This document shows positions 37,167-46,378 of a stretch of DNA of 64,000 nucleotides, piece after piece. Location: the NCBI GenBank assembly GCA_026992075.1, contig JALXAM010000001.1, forward strand, positions 1-64,000, given 5' to 3'. Below the pieces are notes generated by a model. The model saw only the letters and a list, made by a program, of their open reading frames with translations, did not search any database and was not told the origin of the DNA. Source of the DNA: Sedimenticola sp. GTDB lineage: Bacteria; Pseudomonadota; Gammaproteobacteria; Chromatiales; Chromatiaceae. The position numbers and the translations under genes were made by a program. Every line of letters starts with the position of its first letter. Position 1 is the stretch's first letter.

Positions 37167-38099
37167 TCACGCCACCTGCGTGAGCCATTCGTGGTGGACC
37201 GGCGAGCGGCCATGCACCACGTCGAAATACATCTTCTGCAGCAGCGCCGTCACCGGTCCCCGGCTGCCGCTGCCGATGGTTCGGTTGTCCACCTCGCGGA
37301 TGGGGGTCACCTCGGCGGCGGTGCCGGTGAAGAAGGCCTCGTCGGCGATGTAGACCTCGTCGCGGGTGATACGCTTCTCCACCACCGGGATGTCGGCCTC
37401 CTCGGCCAGCTGCATGATGGTGCGGCGGGTGATGCCGTCCAGGGCCGAGGTGAGATCCGGCGTGTAGAGCACGCCGTCGCGGACGATGAAGATGTTCTCG
37501 CCCGAACCCTCCATGACGAATCCCTCGGCATCCAGCAGCAGCGCCTCGTCGTAGCCGCACTCCAGCGCCTCCTGCAGCGCCAGCATGGAGTTGATGTAGT
37601 TGCCGTTGGCCTTGGCGCGGCACATGGTGATGTTGACATGGTGACGGGTGAAGGAGGAGACCTTGATGCGGATCCCCTTCTCCATCGCCTCCTCGCCCAG
37701 GTAGGCGCCCCAGTCCCAGGCCGCCACCATGCAGTGCACCCGCAGGTTGTCGGCGCGCAGCCCCATTCCCTCGGAGCCATAGAAACACATGGGGCGGATG
37801 TAGGCCGAATCCAGGCCGTTCTCCCGCACTGCGGCGATCTGGGCCTGGTCGATGGTCTCCCGGTCGTAGGGGATCTTCATGCCCAGGATGTGGGCCGACT
37901 GGAACAGCCGCTCGGTATGCTCGGCCAGACGGAAGATGGCGGGACCGTCGGCGGTATGGTAGGCGCGCACCCCCTCGAACACCCCCAGACCGTAATGGAA
38001 GGTGTGGGTGAGCACATGCACCTTCGCCTCGCGCCAGGGCACCATCTCGCCGTCGAGCCAGATCAGGCCGTCACGGTCTGCCATCGTCTGCATCTTCAA
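37167..38099 (-). CDS. ilvE: branched-chain amino acid aminotransferase
   Basis: Class IV PLP-dependent transaminase for the last step of valine, isoleucine and leucine synthesis, 310 residues. Motifs: GLIWLDGEMVPWREAKVHVLTHTFHYG at the start, RPMCFYGSEGMG, the lysine-containing KANGNYINSMLALQEA and GSGENIFIVRDGVLYTP. The start could be ATG codon 1, 3 or 6. It sits between glnE and the LPS genes, an order also found in Pseudomonas. Confidence 0.95.
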   Translation of the reverse strand: MKMQTMADRDGLIWLDGEMVPWREAKVHVLTHTFHYGLGVFEGVRAYHTADGPAIFRLAEHTERLFQSAHILGMKIPYDRETIDQAQIAAVRENGLDSAYIRPMCFYGSEGMGLRADNLRVHCMVAAWDWGAYLGEEAMEKGIRIKVSSFTRHHVNITMCRAKANGNYINSMLALQEALECGYDEALLLDAEGFVMEGSGENIFIVRDGVLYTPDLTSALDGITRRTIMQLAEEADIPVVEKRITRDEVYIADEAFFTGTAAEVTPIREVDNRTIGSGSRGPVTALLQKMYFDVVHGRSPVHHEWLTQVA

Positions 38100-38141
38100 T
38101 ATCTCCAGTCAATCGCGGCTTCGTTCACGCCACCCAACCAT

Positions 38142-38167
38142 GCAGGCCGGGCTTCAGCCCGACCTGC
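38142..38167. repeat. Dispersed CGGGCTTCAGCCCGACC repeat, copy 3
   Basis: A palindromic unit (GCAGGCCGGGC/GCCCGACCTGC) in the short gap between glnE and ilvE. Confidence 0.65.
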
Positions 38168-38172
38168 ACGGC

Positions 38173-40971
38173 CTACGGGGTCATCCATTCCCGCCACTGA
38201 CGTTCCACCAGCGCCCGCTCTTCCTGCAGCATCTCCCGGGGCACCTTCGCCGGCTGCTCCTGCAGGGCACACCGGTGATAGGCGTTGCGGAAACGCTGGT
38301 AAGCCAGCACCAGCCCCTCGGCCACCTCGCCGGACACCAGCCCCTCTTCCGCCAGGGTCTCCAGCAGGCGGATGTTGTCGCTCCAGGCGGTGAGGGCCGG
38401 ATGGTCGGCCGCCCACCTCAAAACGCCATATTGAACCATAAACTCGATATCGGTGATACCGCCCCGCCCCTGCTTGAGATCGAACCCCTCCTCGTCGCTG
38501 GCATCCAGGTGGGCGCGCATCTTCTCGCGCATCTCCACCACCTCCCGGCGCAGCCGCTCCGGATCGCGCCGCCGGCACAACACCTGCCGCCGCACGGCGT
38601 CGAAACGGGCCGCCACCCCGGCGCTACCCGCCACCGCCCTTGCCCGTACCAGGGCCTGGTGCTCCCAGGTCCAGGCCTTTTCCTGCTGGTACTTCTCGAA
38701 GCCCGACAGCGAAGCCACCAGCGGCCCGGAATTGCCGTCGGGCCGCAGCCGCATGTCCACCTCATAGAGAATGCCGGAGGGGGTGCGGGTGGTGAGCAGG
38801 TGGATGATGCGCTGCCCCAGCCGGGCGTAAAAGACGTCGTTGGCCACCTGCCGCGGCCCGCTGGTGGTGGCCGAAAGCGGATAATCCGCGTGCAGGAACA
38901 CCAGGTCCAGGTCGGAGCCGTACCCCAGCTCGATGCCCCCCAGCTTGCCGTAGCCGAGGATGGCGAACCCCCTGCCTTCCACCTGGCCGGGACGGCCGTA
39001 GCGCGCCGTGAGCTGCCCCCAGGCCAGCTCCAGCACCGCCTCCAGCACCACCTCGGCGATCTCGGTGAGGTGATCGCTCACCACCATCAGCGGGATGGCG
39101 CCGGTGATGTCCGCCGCCGCGGTGCGCAACCGGTTGCCGGCGGCGAACTGGCGCAGCCGCTCCATCTGCTGTTCCAGGTCTTCCGGCGGGATGTTGGCCA
39201 GCAACGCCTCCAGCTCCTGCGCCAGCTCCTCCCGCCGCAGGGGTGAATAGAGCCGCCGCGGGTCGAGCAGCTCGTCCAGCAGCACCGGCCGCTGCACCAG
39301 CTGTTCCACGATCCAGAGGCTTTCCGCCGACAGCCGCACCAGGTGTTCCAGCACCTGGGGATTCTCCAGCAGCAGGTCGAGATAGGCGGTGCGGCGGGCG
39401 ATGGCCTGCAACAGGCGAAGCAGCCGCTCCAGGGTGGCTTCCGGCCGCGCGCCCCGGCCCGCCGCCTCCAACAGGCGCGGTACCAGCCGGTCCAGCTTGG
39501 CACGGGCGGAGGCGGTGAGCGATCGCAGCACCGGCGCGCGGCGCAGATCCGCCAGCCATTGCAGCACCTCACCGGTATCCTGGTAGCCCGCCTCCGCCAG
39601 CAACTGGTGGAGGCGCTCGGAAGTTTCCTCCTCCAACCACACCTCGGCCAGCGGCGAGCTTTCTCCGGCTTCGGCGAACAGTTCGCCGAAGTGGTGCTCC
39701 ACCCGCCCCCGGTGCGCCTCCAGCTCGCGGGAGAAGGATTCCCACTCCTCGTGGCCCATGGCCCGCGCCAGCCGCGTTCGCCCCGCCTCGTCTTCCGGCA
39801 ACCGGTGGGTCTGCTCGTCGCGCCAGGCCTGGATCCGGTTCTCGGTGCAGCGCAGGAAGCGGTAGGCCGCGATGAGCTCGGACACCGCCTCCACCGGCAG
39901 CACCCCCTTTTCCCCCAGCCGCTGCAGCACCGGCTGGATGGGGCGGATCTGCAGGGTGGGGTCGCGTCCGCCGTGCACCAATTGCAGCGCCTGGCCGATG
40001 AACTCGATCTCGCGGATGCCGCCCCGTCCCACCTTGATGTTGGCATCCATGCCGCGCTTGTGCATCTCCGCCTGGATCAGCCGTTTCATGTCGCGGATGG
40101 CGTCGATCACACCGAAATCGATGTAACGGCGGTAGACGAAGGGGCGCAGGATCTCCAGCAACTGTTCCCGGTAGACCTCTTCTCCGGTGATGGGGCGCGC
40201 CTTCACCATGGCGTAGCGCTCCCACTCCCGCGCCTGGCCGTGGTAATAGTTTTCCATGGCGCCGAAGCTCACCGCCAGCGGGCCGGCCTCGCCGAAGGGG
40301 CGCAGGCGCAGGTCCACGCGAAAGACGAAGCCCTCCTCGGTCTTGCGCGAAAGCAGGTTGGCCAACCCGCGGCCCAGGTTGGTGAAGAACTGCTCGTTGG
40401 CCTGGGGCCGGCGCCCGTCGGTCTGGCCGTGCTCGGGAAAGGCGAAGATCAGGTCGATGTCGGAAGAGAGGTTGAGCTCCCGCGCCCCCAGCTTGCCCAT
40501 CCCCAGCACCACCAGCTCCTGAGGTTCGCCGGCGGCGTTGCGCGGCACACCCCATTTCTCCGTGGCCCAGCGATAGAGGTGCTCCAGCCCTTGGCGGATG
40601 GAGACGTCGGCCAGCTCGGAAAGGGTCTCCAGGGTCTCGTCCAGGGTGGCCCGGTCACTGAGGTCCCGCCAGATGATGCGCACCATCTGCCGGCGACGGA
40701 AGCGGCGCAGGCGCCTGGCCAGGGATTCCTCGTCGGCCACCCCCTCCAACAAACCGGCGAGAGTCGCATCCATCTCCCCGGGCCGAAGCTCACGCGCCAG
40801 TTCGCCGGAGGCGATCAGCTCCGGCAGCAGCCCCGGCTCCCGCAGACAGCTAAGGGCGACGAACTCGCTGGCAGCCCAGACCGCCGGCAGCTCCCTGGCG
40901 AATTCGTCGGGAAGCTGCCGGGCTTCCGGCAGTTGCCGCCATTGGTCGAGCAGTTGCATATCCTCTGCCAT
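38173..40971 (-). CDS. glnE: Bifunctional glutamine synthetase adenylyltransferase/deadenylase
   Basis: Adenylylates or deadenylylates GlnA under PII control. The 932-residue protein has two nucleotidyltransferase-like halves: the N-terminal deadenylase with LSSDIDLIFAFPEHGQTDG (about residue 175) and the C-terminal adenylyltransferase with LGYGSDLDLVFLHADY (about 700), each followed by a PII-uridylyl-transferase helical domain. The start is the ATG of MAEDMQLLDQW; a TTG 13 codons upstream is less likely. Its target, glnA, is in the same window with the modifiable tyrosine. Confidence 0.95.
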   Translation of the reverse strand: MAEDMQLLDQWRQLPEARQLPDEFARELPAVWAASEFVALSCLREPGLLPELIASGELARELRPGEMDATLAGLLEGVADEESLARRLRRFRRRQMVRIIWRDLSDRATLDETLETLSELADVSIRQGLEHLYRWATEKWGVPRNAAGEPQELVVLGMGKLGARELNLSSDIDLIFAFPEHGQTDGRRPQANEQFFTNLGRGLANLLSRKTEEGFVFRVDLRLRPFGEAGPLAVSFGAMENYYHGQAREWERYAMVKARPITGEEVYREQLLEILRPFVYRRYIDFGVIDAIRDMKRLIQAEMHKRGMDANIKVGRGGIREIEFIGQALQLVHGGRDPTLQIRPIQPVLQRLGEKGVLPVEAVSELIAAYRFLRCTENRIQAWRDEQTHRLPEDEAGRTRLARAMGHEEWESFSRELEAHRGRVEHHFGELFAEAGESSPLAEVWLEEETSERLHQLLAEAGYQDTGEVLQWLADLRRAPVLRSLTASARAKLDRLVPRLLEAAGRGARPEATLERLLRLLQAIARRTAYLDLLLENPQVLEHLVRLSAESLWIVEQLVQRPVLLDELLDPRRLYSPLRREELAQELEALLANIPPEDLEQQMERLRQFAAGNRLRTAAADITGAIPLMVVSDHLTEIAEVVLEAVLELAWGQLTARYGRPGQVEGRGFAILGYGKLGGIELGYGSDLDLVFLHADYPLSATTSGPRQVANDVFYARLGQRIIHLLTTRTPSGILYEVDMRLRPDGNSGPLVASLSGFEKYQQEKAWTWEHQALVRARAVAGSAGVAARFDAVRRQVLCRRRDPERLRREVVEMREKMRAHLDASDEEGFDLKQGRGGITDIEFMVQYGVLRWAADHPALTAWSDNIRLLETLAEEGLVSGEVAEGLVLAYQRFRNAYHRCALQEQPAKVPREMLQEERALVERQWREWMTP

Positions 40972-41046
40972 GGTCAGGGTTCGGCCAGCACTCTGTGCGC
41001 CAGCTTGCAAAAAAGCCCAGGAATCTCCTCACACCGTCTTGCCATC

Positions 41047-43212
41047 TCACACCGCCTGCAGGTTGGCGTAGGCCACCACCAGCCACTTGCTGCCAACCTG
41101 CTCGAAGTTGACCTGCACTCGGGCGCTGGCGCCCTGCCCCTCGGCATCGAGCACCACCCCCTCGCCGAACCTGGCGTGGCGCACCCGCTGGCCCAGGCGG
41201 AAGCCGGTGGTCTCCAGGCTGTCGTCCAGGCTGCCACCGCGGGCAAGGTGGGGGCGCGACACCTGGGGCCGGGCGCGCACCTCCTCGGTCACCTCGGGCG
41301 GGATCTCGCGCAAAAAGCGGGAAGGCAACGGGTAAGTCTCCTGGCCGTGCAGCCGGCGGCTCTCGGCCCAGGTCATCCAGAGCCGGCGCATGGCGCGGGT
41401 CATGCCCACGTAGCAGAGCCGCCGCTCCTCGGCCAGCCGCGCCGGGTCCTCGGACGACATGCTGTGGGGAAAGAGCCCCTCCTCCATGCCCACCAGGAAG
41501 ACCAGGGGAAACTCCAGCCCCTTGGCCGAGTGGAGGGTCATGAGCTGGACGCTGGGCTCGTAGCCCTCGGCCTGGTTCTCGCCCGCCTCCAGGGCGGCGT
41601 GGGCGAGAAAGGCATCCAGCTCGCTCATCCCGTCGCTCTCCTCGGCATCGCGCTCGAACTGGCGGGCGGCGTTGACCAGCTCGTCCAGGTTCTCCACCCG
41701 GTCCTCGCCCTTGCCGTCCTTCGCCTTGCGGAAGTACTCCCGCAGCCGGCTGTGGTGGATGACGTGCTCGGCGATCTCGAACAGCGCCATGCCGTCGGTG
41801 GCCGCCTGCAGCTCGCGCACCAAGTCGAGGTAGCCCTGGAGGGCGTTGGCGGCGCGTTTGGTCATGGCGCCGCCGGCGATGAGCGCCTCGCTCGCCTGCC
41901 ACAGGGAGCAGCCGAAATCGCGCGCGTGGGCGCGCACCGCCTCCAGCGTCTTGCTGCCGATGCCGCGCGGCGGCTGGTTCACCGCCCGCTCGAAGGCGGC
42001 ATCGTCGTGGGGGTTGGCCACCTGGCGCAGGTAGGCCAGGGCGTCCTTGATCTCGGCCCGCTCGAAGAAGCGCAGGCCGCCGTAGACCCGGTAGGGGATG
42101 CCCGCCTGCAGCAGCGCCTCCTCGAACAACCGCGACTGGGCGGTGGTGCGGTAGAGGATGGCGCACTCCTGCGGCCCGTGACCCTGGTCGAGATAATCCC
42201 GGATGCGGTCCACCACGAAGCGCGCCTCGTCCACCTCGTTGAAGGCGCCGTAGAAGCGGATGGGGTCGCCGTCGCCGAAGTCGGTCCACAGCTCCTTGCC
42301 CAGCCGTTCGGTGTTGTGAGCGATGACCGCGTTGGCGCCGCGCAGGATGTTGCCGGTGGAGCGGTAGTTCTGCTCCAGCCGCACCAGGCGGGCGCCGGGA
42401 AAGTGGCGCTGGAAGTCCTGGATGTTCTCCACCCGGGCGCCGCGCCAGCCGTAGATGGACTGGTCGTCGTCGCCCACCACGAAGAGGTTGTCCCGCTCCC
42501 CCGCCAGCAGCCGCAGCCAGGCGTATTGGATGGCGTTGGTGTCCTGGAACTCGTCCACCAGCACATGGGCAAAGCGCTCGCGGTAGTGGTGGAGGATGTC
42601 GGGACGGTCGCGCCACAGCTCGTGCGCGCGCAGCAGCAGCTCGGCGAAGTCCACCACCCCGGCCCGCTCGCAGGCGGCCTGGTAGGCGGTGTAGATGCGG
42701 ATCATCTGCCGCCGCCACAGGTCGCCGCCCTCCTCCAGGTGCTGGGGACGGCGCCCTTCGTCCTTCTGCTCGTTGATGAACCACTGGGCCTGGCGCGGCG
42801 GCCACTTGGCGTCGTCCAGATTGAGCTCGCGGATCACTCTTTTTACCAGCCGGAACTGGTCGTCGCTGTCGAGGATCTGGAAGCCCTTCGGGAGCTTCGC
42901 CTCCTGCCAGTGCTGGCGCAGCAGGCGGTGGGCCAGGCCGTGGAAGGTACCCACCCACATGCCCCCCACCGGGTGGCCCAGCAGGTTCTCGATGCGGGTG
43001 CGCATCTCCCGCGCCGCCTTGTTGGTGAAGGTAACCGCCAGGATGCTCCAGGGCGAGGCCCCCTCCACCTGGATCAGCCAGGCGATGCGGTGCACCAGCA
43101 CCCGGGTCTTGCCCGAACCCGCCCCCGCCAGCACCAGGGTGGAACAGGGCGGCGCCGACACCGCCTCGCGCTGGGCGGCGTTGAGGCCGTCGAGAATCGC
43201 GGATACGTCCAT
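41047..43212 (-). CDS. uvrD: DNA helicase II, UvrD
   Basis: Superfamily 1A 3'-5' helicase for mismatch and nucleotide-excision repair. The 721-residue protein shows Walker A GAGSGKTRVLVHR near residue 30, the DEFQDTNAIQYAW motif II, GDDDQSIYGWRGA motif III, QNYRSTGNIL motif IV and TLHSAKGLEFPLVF motif V. The C-terminal end (GQRVRHARFGEGVVLD...) is the Tudor-like domain that binds RNA polymerase. The Walker-A-proximal start MDVSAILDGLNAAQREAV is canonical. Confidence 0.96.
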   Translation of the reverse strand: MDVSAILDGLNAAQREAVSAPPCSTLVLAGAGSGKTRVLVHRIAWLIQVEGASPWSILAVTFTNKAAREMRTRIENLLGHPVGGMWVGTFHGLAHRLLRQHWQEAKLPKGFQILDSDDQFRLVKRVIRELNLDDAKWPPRQAQWFINEQKDEGRRPQHLEEGGDLWRRQMIRIYTAYQAACERAGVVDFAELLLRAHELWRDRPDILHHYRERFAHVLVDEFQDTNAIQYAWLRLLAGERDNLFVVGDDDQSIYGWRGARVENIQDFQRHFPGARLVRLEQNYRSTGNILRGANAVIAHNTERLGKELWTDFGDGDPIRFYGAFNEVDEARFVVDRIRDYLDQGHGPQECAILYRTTAQSRLFEEALLQAGIPYRVYGGLRFFERAEIKDALAYLRQVANPHDDAAFERAVNQPPRGIGSKTLEAVRAHARDFGCSLWQASEALIAGGAMTKRAANALQGYLDLVRELQAATDGMALFEIAEHVIHHSRLREYFRKAKDGKGEDRVENLDELVNAARQFERDAEESDGMSELDAFLAHAALEAGENQAEGYEPSVQLMTLHSAKGLEFPLVFLVGMEEGLFPHSMSSEDPARLAEERRLCYVGMTRAMRRLWMTWAESRRLHGQETYPLPSRFLREIPPEVTEEVRARPQVSRPHLARGGSLDDSLETTGFRLGQRVRHARFGEGVVLDAEGQGASARVQVNFEQVGSKWLVVAYANLQAV

Positions 43213-43237
43213 GGGTAGGATTCTACAGGTGACCAGC

Positions 43238-43417
43238 TCAGGCGGCGCCCAGGTTCTTCAATATTTTTCTGGCCAAGGGCTCCTTGATTTCGTTGTGGCG
43301 GGGCACAGTTTCCACAACCCCGGTTTTGGGATTGATCCAGAGGGAGTGAGATCGCCCCTCTCTTTTGAGGTAACAGCCGGCGATTCGAAGCTTTCTCTCC
43401 AAATCGCGCCGCTTCAT
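43238..43417 (-). CDS. hicA: HicA-family mRNA interferase toxin
   Basis: A 59-residue double-stranded-RNA-binding-like toxin of a type II toxin-antitoxin pair. It starts at MKRRDLERKLRIAGCYLKREG and holds the catalytic histidine in GRSHSLWINPKTG, followed by VPRHNEIKEPLARKILKNLG. Its ATG overlaps the hicB stop by 4 bp (ATGA), so the antitoxin is translated first. Located just upstream of uvrD on the same strand. Confidence 0.88.
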   Translation of the reverse strand: MKRRDLERKLRIAGCYLKREGRSHSLWINPKTGVVETVPRHNEIKEPLARKILKNLGAA

Positions 43418-43632
43418 GCCACCTCGACCCAATCGCGGATCACATCATCGGGCAGCCCCCGAAGCGCGTCCTCGCGGCGGTCGTTGAGAATAAGCTCAAT
43501 GGCCTCTTTCAGGCTCTCCTTAGCCTCTTCGACAGTCTCCCCTTGTCCATTGGCGCCAGGGATTTCGGGGCAGGTCGCCCAGTAGCCTCCTTCAGGTACC
43601 TTTTCAATGATTGCGGTGAATTCGCCTTTCAT
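43414..43632 (-). CDS. hicB: HicB-family antitoxin, short form
   Basis: A 72-residue antitoxin with the degenerate RNase H-like HicB fold: FTAIIEKVPEGGYWATCPEIPGANGQGETVEEAKESLKEAIELIL. It lacks the C-terminal helix-turn-helix or ribbon-helix-helix domain of longer HicB proteins, so autoregulation through direct DNA binding is not evident. The start MKGEFTAIIEK is preceded by GAGGTTGAA; the longer ORF runs through the upstream inverted repeat and is rejected. Confidence 0.87.
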   Translation of the reverse strand: MKGEFTAIIEKVPEGGYWATCPEIPGANGQGETVEEAKESLKEAIELILNDRREDALRGLPDDVIRDWVEVA

Positions 43633-43642
43633 TTCAACCTCT

Positions 43643-43816
43643 CCTCGAGGAGCCTCTGATTTGATCCTGGATGAAGCAGATTGTTCTCCCCCGGTTCGAG
43701 TACAAGGCGAAGTTCTTGCCAATAGCAAGCTATTGGCAAGAACTTCAACGCAGTAATCGGGCCGGAGGAGGCCAAGATGCGAGTTCATGGATCAAATCAG
43801 GGGGTTCCTCAAAGCC
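43643..43816. repeat. 170-bp imperfect inverted repeat with perfect 38-bp central palindrome
   Basis: Two diverged copies of one sequence of about 85 bp face each other. The outer ends share CTGATTTGATCC with flanking GAGGA-CC (43645-43663 and its complement near 43788-43812). The centre (43709-43746) is a perfect palindrome with 18-bp arms (GAAGTTCTTGCCAATAGC) around AA. It fills the whole gap between hicB and feoC, so it could be a MITE-like element, a hairpin or a regulatory site. Confidence 0.75.
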
Positions 43817-44024
43817 ACTCCCAAACCTCAATCGTAGCAGGATCACACTGACTGCAACTGGTGCCGCAGGCGCTGTTGGCCTTGCGGCTTCGGGCCTGGC
43901 CCTTGCGCTCCCACACCTGGAGCATCTGGCGGGCCACGTCGGGGGAGACGCGAAAATGAGCGGCCACCTCGGCCAGAGTGGCCTGGCCGCGCTGGCTGAG
44001 GTAGTCGCGCACCGCCGCCAGCAT
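43809..44024 (-). CDS. feoC: FeoC-type iron-sulfur regulator of ferrous iron transport
   Basis: A 71-residue winged-helix protein (LAAVRDYLSQRGQATLAEVAAHFRVSPDVARQML) with a cysteine cluster GTSCSQC plus Cys53 that may bind a [4Fe-4S] cluster. In Enterobacteria FeoC protects FeoB from FtsH. It follows feoB with a one-base stop/start overlap. The C-terminus is slightly shorter than in E. coli. Confidence 0.85.
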   Translation of the reverse strand: MLAAVRDYLSQRGQATLAEVAAHFRVSPDVARQMLQVWERKGQARSRKANSACGTSCSQCDPATIEVWEWL

Positions 44025-46378
44025 CAGCTCCCCTCCGCCGCGGCCACCGCCGGTGGGGTCTGTTCACGGGTGGCCCACCAGCGCAGGCCGGCGATGATGG
44101 CGGCCAGGTAGCCGACCAGCAGCGCCAACAGCAGGGCGGAACGGCCCGGATGGCTGCCGAAGGTGGCGAGCTGGTAGTAGCCGCTGGCGGCGACATAGGC
44201 CACCGAGGTGGTCCAGAAGGCGACGAAGGCGGCCCAGGCGCCCCCCGCCTCGCGCTTGATGGCGCCCATGGTGGCCACGCAGGGGAAGTAGAGCAGCACG
44301 AAGAGCAGGTAGGCGAAGGCGCCGCGCTGGCCGTCGAAGCGCTGCGCCATGGCGCCGAAGACCCCCAGGCTCACCTCCTGCTCTCGGGCCACCTCGGCCA
44401 CGTCCTTCACGTCGGCGGCGCCCAGCCCCAGGGGATCGGTGACCAGCTCGCGCAGCCTGGCCAGGTTCTCGGGCACGGTGGCGGCAGCCTCCCGAAGCGC
44501 GGCACGGAGGTCGAAGGGCTGTTCCTCACCCTCCTGCCCGGCCGCCTCCTGGGCCATGCGGCCATAGAGGGTGTCGAGGGTGCCCACCACCACCTCTTTG
44601 GCCAGCACGCCGGAGACCACCCCCACCACCGCCGGCCAGTTGTCCTCGCGGATGCCCATGGGGGAGAAGGCCGGCACCAGGGCCTGGCCGGTGGCGCTGA
44701 GCACCGAGTCGCTGGAGTCCTCGTGTCCGAAACTCCCGTCGGTACCGATGGAGTTGAGCAGGTTGAGCACCAGCACCATCACCACGATCACCTTGCCCGC
44801 CTCTTTCACGAACAGCCGCACCCGGTCCCAGGTGCGCAGCAGGATCCCCTTGAGGGTGGGCAGGTGGTAGGGAGGCAGCTCCATCATGAAACCGGCGCTC
44901 TCTCCCTTGAGCAGGGTGCGCTTCATCACCAGGCCGGTGAGCACCGCCACCGTGATGCCGATGAGATAGAGGGCGAAGACCAGGTTCTGGCCGTTGCGCG
45001 GAAAGAAGGCGGCGGCGAAGAGCACATAGACCGGCAGCCGGGCGCCGCAGGACATGAAGGGGTTCATGAGAATGGTGAGCTTGCGCTCGCGCAGGTTCTC
45101 CAGGGTGCGGGTGGCCATTATCGCCGGCACGTTGCAGCCGAACCCGACGATCAGCGGCACGAAGGCCTTGCCCGGCAGGCCGATGGCGCGCATGAAGCGG
45201 TCCATGACGAAGGCGGCCCGCGCCATGTAGCCGGAGTCCTCCAGCGCCGAGAGAAAGAGATAGAGCGCGGCGATGATGGGAATGAAGGTGGAGACCACCT
45301 GGATGCCGCCGCCGATGCCGTCGGCCAGCACCACCCGCAGCCAGTGGGGCATGCCCCAGGCGGTGAGCAGCTCGCCCAGTCCGTCCACCAGAAAGGCGCC
45401 GCTGACCCCGTCGAAGAAGTCCACGAAGGCGCCCCCGATGTTGATGGTGAACATGAACATCAGGTACATGAGAAAGAGAAAGATGGGAATGCCAAGCCAG
45501 CGGCTCAGCACCACCCTGTCGATGCGGTCGGACAGGGTGTGACCCAGCTCGCCCCGCTCGCGCACCACCGTCTGGGCCAGGGCGTGGGCGTGGCTGAAGC
45601 GGCTGTCGGCGATGAAGATGTCCGCCTCCTCTCCGGTGCGGTCCTCGATCATCTTGCGCCAGTGAGCCACCCGTTCACGCAGCTCGGGAGAGGCGTCGGG
45701 GGGCAGGTGGTCGTCGGACTCCAGCATCTTCAGCGCCAGCCAGTGGCGGTTGGCGTCGTTGGGCTCGTCGATGAGCGGTTCCAGCTCTCCGATGGCCTGC
45801 TCCACCACCTCGTCATGGGCCAGGGCGAAGCCACCGCATTCGCGCCCCCGGGCCACCGCCAGCATGCGCGCCTTCAGCTCCAGCAGCCCCTCGCCGGTGG
45901 TGGCCACGATGGGCACCACCGGGCAGCCCAGCTCTTCGGCCAGGCGCGGCACGTCGATCTCGATGCCCCGTTTGCGCGCCACGTCCATCATGTTGAGGGC
46001 CAGCACCATGGGCACCCCCATCTCCAGCAGCTGCACCGTGAGATAGAGGTTGCGCTCCAGGTTGGCGGCATCCACCACGTTGATGATGAGATCCGCCTCC
46101 CGCGACAGCAGGTAGTCCCGGGTGATCTGCTCGTCGATGGAGGCGGCATCCAGGGAATAGATGCCGGGCAGGTCGATGAGCCGCACCTGGTACTGCTCCA
46201 GCTCGAACTGCCCCTCCTTGCGATCCACGGTGACGCCGGGCCAGTTGCCGGTCTTCTGGTGGATACCGGTGAGGGTGTTGAACAGCGCCGACTTGCCGCA
46301 GTTGGGGTTGCCGGCGATGGCGATGGTGAGATCGTGCCCCTCCACCAGGGGCTGGGCGTTGTCGCAGCAGCCGGCCAT
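44024..46378 (-). CDS. feoB: Ferrous iron transporter B
   Basis: GTP-regulated Fe(II) uptake pump in the inner membrane. The 784-residue protein has the G-domain near the N-terminus (GNPNCGKSALFNTLTG at 23-38, DLPGIYSLD, NMMDVA), a helical GDI domain and two Gate repeats with cysteines (GFGCNVPAIMATRT and FYFPCVATMGAIKRE-type motif near 690). It is translationally coupled to feoA and feoC (TGATG overlaps). Expected to be repressed by Fur. Confidence 0.95.
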   Translation of the reverse strand: MAGCCDNAQPLVEGHDLTIAIAGNPNCGKSALFNTLTGIHQKTGNWPGVTVDRKEGQFELEQYQVRLIDLPGIYSLDAASIDEQITRDYLLSREADLIINVVDAANLERNLYLTVQLLEMGVPMVLALNMMDVARKRGIEIDVPRLAEELGCPVVPIVATTGEGLLELKARMLAVARGRECGGFALAHDEVVEQAIGELEPLIDEPNDANRHWLALKMLESDDHLPPDASPELRERVAHWRKMIEDRTGEEADIFIADSRFSHAHALAQTVVRERGELGHTLSDRIDRVVLSRWLGIPIFLFLMYLMFMFTINIGGAFVDFFDGVSGAFLVDGLGELLTAWGMPHWLRVVLADGIGGGIQVVSTFIPIIAALYLFLSALEDSGYMARAAFVMDRFMRAIGLPGKAFVPLIVGFGCNVPAIMATRTLENLRERKLTILMNPFMSCGARLPVYVLFAAAFFPRNGQNLVFALYLIGITVAVLTGLVMKRTLLKGESAGFMMELPPYHLPTLKGILLRTWDRVRLFVKEAGKVIVVMVLVLNLLNSIGTDGSFGHEDSSDSVLSATGQALVPAFSPMGIREDNWPAVVGVVSGVLAKEVVVGTLDTLYGRMAQEAAGQEGEEQPFDLRAALREAAATVPENLARLRELVTDPLGLGAADVKDVAEVAREQEVSLGVFGAMAQRFDGQRGAFAYLLFVLLYFPCVATMGAIKREAGGAWAAFVAFWTTSVAYVAASGYYQLATFGSHPGRSALLLALLVGYLAAIIAGLRWWATREQTPPAVAAAEGS

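Noticed and set aside
39343-43218. A 1291-codon plus-strand open frame opposite glnE and uvrD
   Set aside because: Antisense to two well-supported genes, very rich in His, Gln, Leu and Val, no domain signatures; a product of high GC and codon bias.
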